Program-made: the position numbers and the translations under genes | Notes under the pieces: generated by a model | Seen by the model: the letters and a program-made list of their open reading frames with translations, nothing else | Told to the model about the DNA's origin: nothing | Databases searched by the model: none | DNA from: a virus | Strand: one strand, 5' to 3' | DNA: 24,357 nucleotides | IMG/VR virus record: IMGVR_UViG_3300030329_000677 | Span: 14,487-38,843 of that record | Part shown: positions 7,808 to 15,727 of the stretch, piece after piece | How the letters are laid out: each line of letters begins with the position of its first letter | Numbering within the stretch: the stretch's first letter is position 1

Positions 7808-8104
7808 TTACTCCTCCAATGTTATGTCAGTAGGTCTTATGCTATCAGCTTTTTCTTCATCTGATTTCGCATCCCAAGCAGCTTGTGCCGCTTGAACCTC
7901 TGCATCAACAATCGCTTGTGCCTCGTCTTTTGTTTTTACAGCACCTGCAACTTTAGCAATCCAAAGATTACCGTGTTTGTTGTATGCAGGAACTTGCCAA
8001 ACATTTCCAGGATAGCCTTTAAACGTGATTCTTTGAGATTCACTGTGATCAATAAATCCCTTTCCCCAGTTTTCTGCTACACAGTATTGATATGTTTTTG
8101 CCAT
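7808..8104 (-). CDS. Small conserved phage protein between adhesin genes
   Basis: A 98-residue soluble protein with no assigned function. The N-terminal part is beta-rich with aromatic residues (TYQYCVAENWGKGFI, GNLWIAKV). The C-terminal part is an Ala/Asp-rich helix (EAQAIVDAEVQAAQAAWDA) ending in a Pro-Thr-Asp-Ile segment. Similar Ala-rich EAQAIVDAEV tails occur in small proteins next to tail fibres in marine phages, from memory. It sits exactly between the two long Kelch-like genes with a strong GGAGGAAA ribosome site. A fibre-assembly helper or small virion protein is possible but unproven. Confidence 0.68.
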   Translation of the reverse strand: MAKTYQYCVAENWGKGFIDHSESQRITFKGYPGNVWQVPAYNKHGNLWIAKVAGAVKTKDEAQAIVDAEVQAAQAAWDAKSDEEKADSIRPTDITLEE

Positions 8105-8119
8105 AGTTTCCTCCTTTGA

Positions 8120-9946
8120 TTAATCTGATAGTACCTTAATTGTTGTTGAACTTCCACTCCATTCTTCAACAGCTGTTAAAGCTTCTCCTGGATTAGCATC
8201 TCCAGCAATTGCTAAAGCACTAGTAGCATTACCAGAAGATCCCAAATATCTTCTTTTCTGACTCATGTCTGCAACTTCTACCCAACTAGCACCATTCCAT
8301 TGTTCTGTAAAGTCTGCAACAGGTGCTGTTCCACCACCATAAACTAAACCGTCGGTACTTGGGCTTTGTTGAGCACCTCTTAAACCATATCTAGCTGAAT
8401 TAAGATCGTTAACTTCTGTCCAATTTGATCCATTCCAACTTTCTGTTATTGCTGTTGTATTTGGACCATAACCTCCAGCAGAAATTGCTGCTGTATATAT
8501 TCCAAATGAAGCCATATCATGTCTTGCAGTGTTTAAATCGTTAACTTCAGTCCAGTTGGTTCCGTTCCAAAGTTCTGTTAAAGCTGAATTTGCTGAAATA
8601 TAACCACCAAAAACTACTCCATATGGAACAGTTCCTGTTCCACCTAAGTAACGTCTAGCAGTGTTCATATCATTGACTTCAGTCCAGTTAGTTCCATTCC
8701 AATTTTCTGTTAAAGTTTTTAAAGTAGTTGAAGGTGGAGCTGCTCCCCCAGCCATTAAAGCAGCGGTTGATGTACCAAAACCAGCAGATTGTGATCGAGC
8801 TGTAGTTAAATCATTTACTTCAGTCCAACTAGAACCATTCCAATTTTCTGTTAAAGCACTGTCACTATCTCCTGAAGTCATACCACCAAAAGCTAATGCC
8901 GCTGTTGATGATCCAGAAGCTGAAAGAATATCTCTACCTGTATTTATAGAAGTGCTTGTAGCCCAAGCTCCGACTGGTTGACCTGCACCTGTCCATTCTT
9001 CTGTAGTTGCTACTTTTGTAGTTCCATTGTGTCCTCCAGCATATACAGCGTTGTTATTATTTGTATTATTAAATCCTGCACCACCATCTCTGGCTGTGCT
9101 TAAATCTGCTTCTTCAGTCCAATTAGTTCCATTCCATGATTCTGTCTCAGCTCTTCTAGTTGGGAAGGTAGTACCACCATAAACTAAAGCTGATGTTTGT
9201 GTGCCATTTCCAGGAAAATATGCTCTAGCAGTATTTAAATTATTAACCTCAGTCCAGTTCGTTCCATTCCAAGTTTCTGTATCTGCTATAGCTGGCGGAC
9301 CTCCACCAGCAACTAAACCAGAAGTATTACTAGCTCCAGCACTAGCCAATCCTCTTCTAGCTGTATTTAAATCATTAACCTCAGTCCAATTAGTTCCATT
9401 CCATGATTCAGTAACTGTAACGTTAGTTGTTGTATATCCTCCAGCGGCTATAGCACTATCGTTTGTAGCACCAAAACCACCAAAATATCTTCTAGCTGTA
9501 TTCATATCATTAACTTCAGTCCAGTTAGAACCGTTCCAACTTTCTGTTACTCCTGTATTACCAGGAACAGAAGGAGCAGAACCACCAAATGCTACAGCTG
9601 AAGTACTACTGGCTCCAGCACCTTGTGCTGCATATCTAGTAGTATTTAAATCTGTGGTTTCAGTCCAACTTGTTCCATCATAAATTTCTGTTGCTCCAGT
9701 TACTCCTGGATTTGCCTCTCCTCCAAAAACTATTCCACTAGTATAAAGACCAGCTGAACCTTGATAATATCTTGCAGTTCCTAAACTATTTGCAGTTCTC
9801 CAAGAACCAGCTGCTGTTACGGATGGGTATTGATATTTGAAATCTTTGTTAGTGCTATCGTACCATAGCTCACCGTCCACGGCTCCTGGATAATTTCCAG
9901 CGTAGTTGACAACCGCTGTCCCAACTGTCTCTTTATATGATGCCAT
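8120..9946 (-). CDS. Kelch-like repeat adhesin, two six-blade domains
   Basis: Predicted virion surface protein of 608 residues, paralogous to 5970-7799. The leader is MASYKETVGTAVVNY plus GELWYDSTNKDFKYQYP. Six repeat units lead to TEEWTGAGQPVGAW, then six more lead to VEEWSGSSTT at the C-terminus. Repeat cores again read TESWNGTNWTEVNDLNTAR with small changes. The two long paralogues keep the same domain boundary and nearly the same length, so they duplicated as full 6+6 proteins and then diverged in the loops. The gene begins two bases after the upstream fibre-like gene (TAATCATG junction) with no strong ribosome site, which suggests re-initiation. Confidence 0.84.
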   Translation of the reverse strand: MASYKETVGTAVVNYAGNYPGAVDGELWYDSTNKDFKYQYPSVTAAGSWRTANSLGTARYYQGSAGLYTSGIVFGGEANPGVTGATEIYDGTSWTETTDLNTTRYAAQGAGASSTSAVAFGGSAPSVPGNTGVTESWNGSNWTEVNDMNTARRYFGGFGATNDSAIAAGGYTTTNVTVTESWNGTNWTEVNDLNTARRGLASAGASNTSGLVAGGGPPAIADTETWNGTNWTEVNNLNTARAYFPGNGTQTSALVYGGTTFPTRRAETESWNGTNWTEEADLSTARDGGAGFNNTNNNNAVYAGGHNGTTKVATTEEWTGAGQPVGAWATSTSINTGRDILSASGSSTAALAFGGMTSGDSDSALTENWNGSSWTEVNDLTTARSQSAGFGTSTAALMAGGAAPPSTTLKTLTENWNGTNWTEVNDMNTARRYLGGTGTVPYGVVFGGYISANSALTELWNGTNWTEVNDLNTARHDMASFGIYTAAISAGGYGPNTTAITESWNGSNWTEVNDLNSARYGLRGAQQSPSTDGLVYGGGTAPVADFTEQWNGASWVEVADMSQKRRYLGSSGNATSALAIAGDANPGEALTAVEEWSGSSTTIKVLSD

Positions 9947-9948
9947 GA

Positions 9949-10983
9949 TTATTTACTCTTCAATAACCAGCCCTGAGTCCCATCTGTGTAGACTAAAGTG
10001 TTTGCGGCTCTTTCTACTGCAACTGTTAAGTCTGCAGTTGCTCCATTGATTTTTTCACTGTTTCTTCCAATAGTTAGAGCATAAGTGTCAAAAGTACCTG
10101 CATAGTCTATAAACGAAACTTCATCGCCGATTGATGGTGATGCTGGTAGAGTTAAAGTAAAAGATCCGGAAGTAGTGTTACAGAAAACACCTTCACCAGC
10201 TGACGCTGTATAGTTTCCTGTTTTAACTGATTGCCATGATGTTCCACCCGCTGCTAGTTCTTCCCAAGTTAAAACTCCACCTGTTGTTGATTTTAAAACG
10301 TAGCCGTTTCCTCCTGCTACGCCTGTTGGCCACGTCAAAGTATAAGACGTGGTGCTATTGCCGGCTTTCTGACCTATGTATTGACCACCTGAGTCGTCCT
10401 GTAATCTTATTTCTTTCGAAGTTCCAATGTTTAATCCAGTAGATGAATTCCAAACTAAGTTTGCATCTCCACCAAAAGATCCTGAATCATTAAATTGAAT
10501 TTGTGTATCTGATCCACCTGGTAATCCACCAGCTACAATCTCTACTACATTAGGGTTACTAGTAGCCCCATCTGCATAAATAATTTTCCAACCTTTATCA
10601 GTTGTTGCCCAAGTAACTGTGTTTCCTGAACCACTAGCTGTTTTAAGTTGTACTGTATAAGAACCACTTGTGCTATTTTTAATAAAATAAAAATTCTCTA
10701 CATCGTTAGGAAGTGTTACAATTTTATTTCCTGAAATTGTTTCAGGAGATTCTGCTCCTAAAATAATTACTCTGGTTGCAAGAGTTGCACCAGTAGATCC
10801 ATCTGAAACAGCTAAAGCTGTAGTATTAGCACCAGCTCCACCAGCGTTTAAAGTTTGAACTTTAAATCCACCAGATATTTGTTCAAATAATTGTAAATTT
10901 GTATTAGTCTTTGTTCCCCAAGTACCGGCATTTTCACCAGTTACCATTAATTCAACACCAAGAGGCGTATAAGTTGAAGCCAT
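9949..10983 (-). CDS. Tail fibre-like virion protein
   Basis: Predicted structural protein of 344 residues. It starts MASTYTPLGVELMVTGENAG followed by TWGTKTNTNLQLFEQ, an N-terminal motif I recognise from fibre or baseplate-associated proteins of marine phages. The middle is Gly/Ser/Thr-rich beta structure. The C-terminal 95 residues (from about SWQSVKTGNYTASAG, including GDEVSFIDYAGTF and LTIGRNSEKING) resemble a repeated beta domain seen in phage receptor-binding proteins. No enzymatic motif is visible. It directly precedes the Kelch-like adhesins and may connect them to the tail. Confidence 0.75.
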   Translation of the reverse strand: MASTYTPLGVELMVTGENAGTWGTKTNTNLQLFEQISGGFKVQTLNAGGAGANTTALAVSDGSTGATLATRVIILGAESPETISGNKIVTLPNDVENFYFIKNSTSGSYTVQLKTASGSGNTVTWATTDKGWKIIYADGATSNPNVVEIVAGGLPGGSDTQIQFNDSGSFGGDANLVWNSSTGLNIGTSKEIRLQDDSGGQYIGQKAGNSTTSYTLTWPTGVAGGNGYVLKSTTGGVLTWEELAAGGTSWQSVKTGNYTASAGEGVFCNTTSGSFTLTLPASPSIGDEVSFIDYAGTFDTYALTIGRNSEKINGATADLTVAVERAANTLVYTDGTQGWLLKSK

Positions 10984-10994
10984 AATATTTTCTC

Positions 10995-12140
10995 CTAAGC
11001 TGCGTGCGTTACATCTGTATATGATGTATTTCCACTAACGTCAACATCATTATAACTTGTATTTCCTGTAATATCAATATTTAGATATCCTAAAGGAACA
11101 GCATCTCCTACTGTAACAGTTGCTGAAACTCCAGTCAATCCCATAACTTCTGCAGGGCTAATTGAGCCTACAGAAGAGCTACAAGAAACACCAGAAATAC
11201 CTAAAGCCATTCCATCTGGAACTATTGATCCTACACTAGAAGTTGCCCCAGCAGCAAGACCAGTAAGATCTACAACTATAGTATCATTAACTAGCATATC
11301 TGGACCTACTGAAGCGGTTGCAGATACTCCGCTAAGCCCAACTACATCAGCAGGTAAAATTGATCCTACTGCACTTGTGGCTACTAAAGTTGCTAAACCT
11401 TGAACATGGTCAGAACCATCACTAATATTTAATTGACCTTCTGAAGCTGTGGCTGATACACCTGTAATTAATTGTGGAATATCTAATTGTGTTGGAACAG
11501 ATGCTGTTGCAGATACTCCTGTTAATGGTACACCTATTTCAAGTGTAAGTGATCCCACACTAGACGTTGCTCCAATACCAATTAAATTTTCAATTCCTTC
11601 TTCAACACTACCCCAACCGTTTTCACCCCAATCAAGAGTACCCCAACCAGGTCTAACTTCTACTGTCGGTGCACCAACTGCGGAGGTAGCTGATAAACCA
11701 GAAAGAGCTACAACTGGCGCGTCACCATAAGCTTGTGATCCCCATCCAAGACGACCCCATCCTTGTACAACTATATTTGTATCTCCCCAATCAGCTTGTC
11801 CCCAATAAGAACGACCCCAACCATCAGTATTAGCTTCGCCGCCCATACCAGAGTGATTAGTACAATAATAATATAAAGTTGAAGGAGCACCATTTTGAAC
11901 TTGTATTTCTGTGTATGCTCCTGAATTACCAGGTGTTCCAACTGCAGTTACACCCTCTGTGTAAGGAGTTGAATTTCCGCTGTCGCTTGAAAATCTAAGT
12001 GGGTGGTTTTCGTTAGTGCTATCTGACTGGTCAAACTTATAAGTAAGACCGGCTCCGATCATTACGGTGTCTTGTTGAACACCATCAATATAGTATTTAC
12101 CGCCTGCTACCGTTACGGTGAACGTTTGAGCAATAGCCAT
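10995..12140 (-). CDS. Virion protein with cupredoxin-like domain and repeats
   Basis: A 381-residue protein in three parts. Residues 1-103 look like a cupredoxin (plastocyanin-type) beta-barrel: a His in ENHPLRFSS (H46) and YYYCTNHSGMGG with C93, H96 and M99 match the order of type-1 copper ligands. Residues 105-180 carry WG motifs (GWGRSYWGQADWG, GWGRLGWG, GWGTLDWGENGWG). Residues 145-345 hold about nine copies of an LxGVSATxSVG-like unit, and the end has two GNTSYxDV copies. Similar architectures occur in marine phage virion proteins. The ribosome site AAGGAGGAAA is strong. Copper binding is inferred only from residues. Confidence 0.75.
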   Translation of the reverse strand: MAIAQTFTVTVAGGKYYIDGVQQDTVMIGAGLTYKFDQSDSTNENHPLRFSSDSGNSTPYTEGVTAVGTPGNSGAYTEIQVQNGAPSTLYYYCTNHSGMGGEANTDGWGRSYWGQADWGDTNIVVQGWGRLGWGSQAYGDAPVVALSGLSATSAVGAPTVEVRPGWGTLDWGENGWGSVEEGIENLIGIGATSSVGSLTLEIGVPLTGVSATASVPTQLDIPQLITGVSATASEGQLNISDGSDHVQGLATLVATSAVGSILPADVVGLSGVSATASVGPDMLVNDTIVVDLTGLAAGATSSVGSIVPDGMALGISGVSCSSSVGSISPAEVMGLTGVSATVTVGDAVPLGYLNIDITGNTSYNDVDVSGNTSYTDVTHAA

Positions 12141-12153
12141 AAGGATTTCCTCC

Positions 12154-12582
12154 TTATGCTATACGAACTATAGCGGTTGTAGCTGCTGCAGCAGGGAATT
12201 GAATTGTAAAAGTTCCAGAAGAAACAGATTTGTCTCCTCCAAAAGCTACAGAACAAACTGCTTTATTTGATGCGCTAGAATTATAAATTAAACATGCATT
12301 TGCAGTAAATGTTGCAGAAGTCCAAGAAACATCTCCAAAATCACACACTGCTGTTGAAGAGTCTAAAACAGGTGTTACACTTGTAATAGTTTTTCCACCA
12401 GCTGTATAACCAGTTCCAGTTATTTCTTCAGAAGTAGCATAAGCTGTTGTGCTTGCACCTAAAGTTGCATCTGAATCAAACAAAGCTAATTTAAAAGTGT
12501 TTCCAGTCGAAGCTGTAAAATTGTGTGTTGCTACTAATACCTCTTGTTTAAAAGAGTTACAAATTGCTGATGTGTTAGCCAT
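12154..12582 (-). CDS. Small virion protein of marine-phage type
   Basis: A 142-residue beta-rich protein starting MANTSAICNSFKQEVLVATH. It is Ala/Ser/Thr-rich with four short strands, GDVSWTSATFTANACLIYN near the middle and FTIQFPAAAATTAIVRIA at the end. I recognise this start and end from structural genes of marine phages but cannot name a precise role. It lies between the adaptor-like protein and the cupredoxin-containing protein, so a tail or connector decoration function is plausible. A GGAGAAAA ribosome site precedes the ATG. Confidence 0.68.
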   Translation of the reverse strand: MANTSAICNSFKQEVLVATHNFTASTGNTFKLALFDSDATLGASTTAYATSEEITGTGYTAGGKTITSVTPVLDSSTAVCDFGDVSWTSATFTANACLIYNSSASNKAVCSVAFGGDKSVSSGTFTIQFPAAAATTAIVRIA

Positions 12583-12597
12583 AAAATTTTCTCCTCA

Positions 12598-13341
12598 TTA
12601 TGGAGACGGTGACTTAACTGGTATTCTAACTGTACCGTCAGTGTAATCGTCTCGTCTTCGTCTTCCTAGCTGCATTCCTGCAAACTGTTGTATAGCATTT
12701 TTATACTTTTGTTCGTATAATGTCAACATATCCGTTGGGCCTTTTAAGAACGCATAAGTCTCAGCCAAACAACAATACAGAAGACCTTGTGGGAAATTTA
12801 AACTAATATAGTTTGTGTTACTACCCTCTAATAACACTGGTATTTTATTATAATATACCCTAAATTTATAATTTGCATCAGGTGTTGGAGCTATATACAT
12901 CCCCCCTGAAGTAGTGTCAGATAAACCCGTAGCACCACCAAACATAGCATAATATTTAGGAAAACCTGTAACTGAATTGGTAGTATCTGTTGGTGCTTGA
13001 ATAGTCCCTTCTGGTCCAAATTTTCTATCTACAAACTCTGCTAAGTATGTTTGATCTTTTTTCTCTAACCAAGTTCCATTTCCTTCGGTATTAGCTGTTG
13101 AATTAAATACTTCTATTCCTCTAATAAACATACATCCTGCTGGAGCATTAATTGTATTGTCATTTGCAGCGAGTGTACCTTCTTGAACATGCCGATCAGA
13201 ATCCATCGGTAGATCCATAAATATTCTTTGTTGAGCATTTAAAATAATATTTTCTAAAACAGCATCAGTTAATACACCGTCGTCTACTTCAGTGTAGCTT
13301 CTAATCTGTGTTCTTAATCCTGATGCACTTAATCCTGACAT
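12598..13341 (-). CDS. Head-to-tail adaptor-like protein
   Basis: A 247-residue protein that resembles phage adaptor proteins bridging portal and tail. The N-terminus is helical (LRTQIRSYTEVDDGVLTDAV, then ILNAQQRIFMDLPMD), matching the usual start of such proteins, where helices contact the portal. The middle is beta-rich and the C-terminal region has helices (PQGLLYCCLAETYAFLKGPT and YKNAIQQFAGMQL) and an Arg-rich GRRRRDDYTDG stretch. It shares one base with its upstream neighbour (TAATG). The assignment rests on architecture and position downstream of the capsid block. Confidence 0.68.
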   Translation of the reverse strand: MSGLSASGLRTQIRSYTEVDDGVLTDAVLENIILNAQQRIFMDLPMDSDRHVQEGTLAANDNTINAPAGCMFIRGIEVFNSTANTEGNGTWLEKKDQTYLAEFVDRKFGPEGTIQAPTDTTNSVTGFPKYYAMFGGATGLSDTTSGGMYIAPTPDANYKFRVYYNKIPVLLEGSNTNYISLNFPQGLLYCCLAETYAFLKGPTDMLTLYEQKYKNAIQQFAGMQLGRRRRDDYTDGTVRIPVKSPSP

Positions 13342-14138
13342 TATAAACTCTCTATATTAAGAGGACTAATTACACAATTAAATCCTCCACCTGTTGCGCT
13401 ACCACTAGCAGCACTTGGTAATGTTAATGTAAAACTATTATAATCCGTAACTGTTGTGTTAGCATCGTTAACATAACTTGTTCCAATTAAAGAAGCAACC
13501 TTAAATGACCCAAATACAGTAGCTCCTGAATCATGTGAGCCTGCTGTTGATGCAGGAGGAGTAATTCCTCTATAAGGAGAAGATTTTCCTCTTACACAAC
13601 CAGTTAAATTATTGCTTGATCTACCAGTATATTCAATAACTTCGTTTTCATATAAACCTGAAACACTATTAATTTTTTTAATCATAATAAATCCAGAAGT
13701 AGGAAAATTAGACCCATCAGTTAAAGTTATGGTAGTAGCAGTATCAGTAATATTACCATTTAAAGTTGTCTGTAATTTAAGTCTTGCAATTGATACACCA
13801 CCCACAGGTTCTTTAATATTTGTAAATCTTAAAATATCATCAACTTGTAATGCACCAGAAGGAAACGAAACTGTTAAAGTTGTAGTTCCTGCAGTTGTAA
13901 AAGGGTCTAAAGGTAAAAAATCTTGTGTACTAAATTCTGTTCTAGCAGGTCTTGCTCTTTGTAAAGCTTGTGGATCTGCACTTGTTGGTTTTGGATCTAA
14001 CTGTGGTTGTTTAGGCTCGTATTCTGAAACATGGACCAGGGCACCATTCCACTCTCTAACCATTTCATTATATGGAAATGCCATTCCCGATCTATCAGAT
14101 ATTGCTAAAGCATATTTACCTTGTGAAAAAGTAGTCAT
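13341..14138 (-). CDS. Virion protein with EYTG/LTGCxRG beta module
   Basis: A 265-residue protein. The first 50 residues (KYALAISDRSGMAFPYNEMV and EWNGALVHVSEYEPKQPQL) are typical of a virion protein of cyanophages and marine podoviruses. Residues about 134-210 form a beta module reading TITLTDGSNFPTSG, NEVIEYTGRSSNNLTGCVRG, HDSGATVFG, which also occurs in the neighbouring gene. It is closely packed with both neighbours, with single-base stop/start overlaps. The role is probably structural at the neck or tail, but is not known in detail. Confidence 0.72.
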   Translation of the reverse strand: MTTFSQGKYALAISDRSGMAFPYNEMVREWNGALVHVSEYEPKQPQLDPKPTSADPQALQRARPARTEFSTQDFLPLDPFTTAGTTTLTVSFPSGALQVDDILRFTNIKEPVGGVSIARLKLQTTLNGNITDTATTITLTDGSNFPTSGFIMIKKINSVSGLYENEVIEYTGRSSNNLTGCVRGKSSPYRGITPPASTAGSHDSGATVFGSFKVASLIGTSYVNDANTTVTDYNSFTLTLPSAASGSATGGGFNCVISPLNIESL

Positions 14139-15082
14139 TAACCAATCCCCGGATAATAAATTTTAGGTGAAATGTATGTAGAGTTAGAAGAACCATCTTC
14201 ATCTTCAGCTCTTAACAATTCATCTTCGTATAATAATTTTAATTCTTGTACTCTTTGTGGAGCATATTTAACTGCAAGATAATAAGATAGTCCTGCAATC
14301 ATACACGGAACAAATCTGTAAGGTACATCAGTTGCATTTGTATATGCGCCTACATCATCAATTCTTTTTGTGTAATAAAAATTAATATAGTTTCCATCTT
14401 GGGCTGCACCTGGAGTTAAGTATAAAGTCATTGTAACTTTATCTACAAATCTTTGTACCCAATATTGTGTAGGTAAACCTTTATCAGTTTTATTAGAAAA
14501 ACCTTGATATTGTGATCTACTAATTTTTGTCATTGGAGTATCAACTGAAGTTGATTTAACTCTGTAGTCTGCTTCTTGAATGTCTGTCATACCAACTGGA
14601 AACTGTAATACGGCATCAGAAGTACTATGAGTAGCTGCTGTGCTGCCATTAATTCCTCTAGTGCATCCAGTTAAATTTAAACTAGAAATTCCTGTGTATG
14701 AAATCTGTTCTGTTCCAATAGTTATTACACCACCTGTTGTTGGCATTCCTGTAACTGAAGCTACTCCAATCGTAGCAACAGTTGCATTTATTCCTGCAGA
14801 TAATGTAGTTGAAATACCACTTGATGTTCCATCAGATGGTGAACGATAAAAAGTGTAAACAGCTTGGCCATCTACTAATGCAACATTTTGATTTTTAACT
14901 TCCCAAAAATGAAGTCCTCTATTACCCCATTCGGAAAATAAAATATTTAATGATCTTTTGGCAGTTTTAAGTTGATAGCCAGACGTACCTTGAATACCAA
15001 TACGTTCGTATGCATCTTCTATAATTTCGTCAATGCTTAGGTTTTTGTCAAAAACATAAGAGCCAGAAGTCGTGTTAGCCAT
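14138..15082 (-). CDS. Head-to-tail connector, P22 gp4-like
   Basis: A 314-residue protein whose N-terminus (SIDEIIEDAYERIGIQGTS, then LKTAKRSLNILFSEWGNRGL) resembles the gp4-type head completion or tail-adaptor proteins of short-tailed phages. Residues about 86-162 hold an extra beta module (ITIGTEQISYTGISSLNLTG, CTRG) that appears inserted between AVYTFYRS and GMTDIQEADYRV. The C-terminal half is conserved beta and helix (GLSYYLAVKYAPQRVQELKL). AGGAGG lies four bases from the ATG. The order relative to capsid and adaptor supports a connector role; the homology is from pattern recognition only. Confidence 0.72.
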   Translation of the reverse strand: MANTTSGSYVFDKNLSIDEIIEDAYERIGIQGTSGYQLKTAKRSLNILFSEWGNRGLHFWEVKNQNVALVDGQAVYTFYRSPSDGTSSGISTTLSAGINATVATIGVASVTGMPTTGGVITIGTEQISYTGISSLNLTGCTRGINGSTAATHSTSDAVLQFPVGMTDIQEADYRVKSTSVDTPMTKISRSQYQGFSNKTDKGLPTQYWVQRFVDKVTMTLYLTPGAAQDGNYINFYYTKRIDDVGAYTNATDVPYRFVPCMIAGLSYYLAVKYAPQRVQELKLLYEDELLRAEDEDGSSNSTYISPKIYYPGIG

Positions 15083-15090
15083 CTAACCTC

Positions 15091-15678
15091 CTACCCGTCG
15101 AACTGTATAGATAATCCTACTACTGCAGTTCCATCATAAGCGAAATAAGCTCCATCTTCACATAAAATTCCGTCATCGGCAATATATGGGTCGATTGTTG
15201 ATCCGCTATCTACATCTAAAATTAATCTGTTTTGACCTGATGTTGCTGAACTATTTTTAATATAAACACGTCCTGCTCCGCCACCAGCGACTCCAGTCAT
15301 ACTTCTAACTCTAGTTCTGCCAGCAAAAATAGTTCCTGTTGTAGCTCCTGATGTTATTCCAGCAGAAATGTCTGTTGTAATTGATCCACTTGCAGTGATG
15401 CTTGTTACTTCTGTCCAAGTTCCAGCTACGCTTAATGTAGTTGAATCTGGTCCAGTTGTTGCTGCACTTGTTTGAGCAGCTCCATCAGCATCTTTTCCTA
15501 CAACTACAAAAGTTATTCCTGAGTTGTCAGCTGAAGAAGTTAAAGTAACCGTTTGAGCGTTAACCCAAGGACCACTATTTAATAAAACTAAAGTAGTAGC
15601 TGTCCCTGCAGCAGAAATTGCATCTGTGTCAGATCCAAATACTATTTGTTTACTTTTTACTCCTGATACATTTGGCAT
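15091..15678 (-). CDS. Beta-rich virion protein
   Basis: A 195-residue Ser/Thr/Ala-rich protein. Its centre, TLTSSADNSGITFVVVGKDA followed by DGAAQTSAATTGPDS and WTEVTSITASGSITTDISAG, matches a repeated domain also found in the next upstream gene (15728-16672). The C-terminal part (NRLILDVDSGSTIDPYIADD, AYFAYDGTAVVGLSIQFDG) looks like a conserved end of a capsid- or tail-associated protein. No signal peptide or catalytic motif is visible. The gene follows an intergenic hairpin with a UUCG loop. The exact location in the particle is unknown. Confidence 0.7.
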   Translation of the reverse strand: MPNVSGVKSKQIVFGSDTDAISAAGTATTLVLLNSGPWVNAQTVTLTSSADNSGITFVVVGKDADGAAQTSAATTGPDSTTLSVAGTWTEVTSITASGSITTDISAGITSGATTGTIFAGRTRVRSMTGVAGGGAGRVYIKNSSATSGQNRLILDVDSGSTIDPYIADDGILCEDGAYFAYDGTAVVGLSIQFDG

Positions 15679-15695
15679 AATTTTTCTCCATTAAT

Positions 15696-15719
15696 TGTGA
15701 GCTCCCGAAGGAGCTCACA
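15696..15719 (-). other. Intergenic hairpin with UUCG tetraloop
   Basis: The minus-strand RNA reads TGTGAGCTCC-TTCG-GGAGCTCACA, a perfect 10-base-pair stem closed by a C(UUCG)G loop, an extra-stable tetraloop. It begins nine bases after the stop of 15728-16672. No T-run follows, so this is more likely an RNA end-protecting or processing hairpin than an intrinsic terminator. Confidence 0.8.
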
Positions 15720-15727
15720 TTAATTTA

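Larger units (their letters stand above)
5130..9700. repeat. Array of about 22 near-identical DNA repeats within the Kelch-like genes
   Basis: On the plus strand a block of the form TTCAGTCCAGTTNGTTCC followed by ATTCCAA recurs roughly every 130-150 bases through three genes (for example near 5138, 5273, 5401, 6531, 7090, 7224, 7358, 8535, 8680, 9255, 9390 and 9515). It encodes the conserved NGTNWTE core. Adjacent TTTAAATCGTTAACTTC-type blocks are also shared. Spacing is interrupted at the domain boundaries and by the gene at 7808-8104. Confidence 0.9.

Noticed and set aside
9201-9683. Plus-strand open frame of 160 codons, and others at 8661-8981, 7099-7290, 6781-7008 and 6118-6321
   Set aside because: They are reverse complements of the Kelch-like repeat DNA. 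Their repeated VQLVPFQ pattern is a by-product of the coding repeats, and they lack ribosome sites.
5130-9700. CRISPR-like array from regularly spaced repeats
   Set aside because: The repeats lie within open coding frames, are imperfect, are spaced by more than 100 bases and encode a conserved protein motif.
13612-14166. Plus-strand open frame of 184 codons
   Set aside because: It lies opposite a well-supported structural gene with recognisable motifs, has no recognisable domain, and no other plus-strand gene exists in the window.
15696-15719. Intrinsic terminators at the three hairpins
   Set aside because: No run of T follows any of the stems on the minus strand, so they were reported as structured RNA only.
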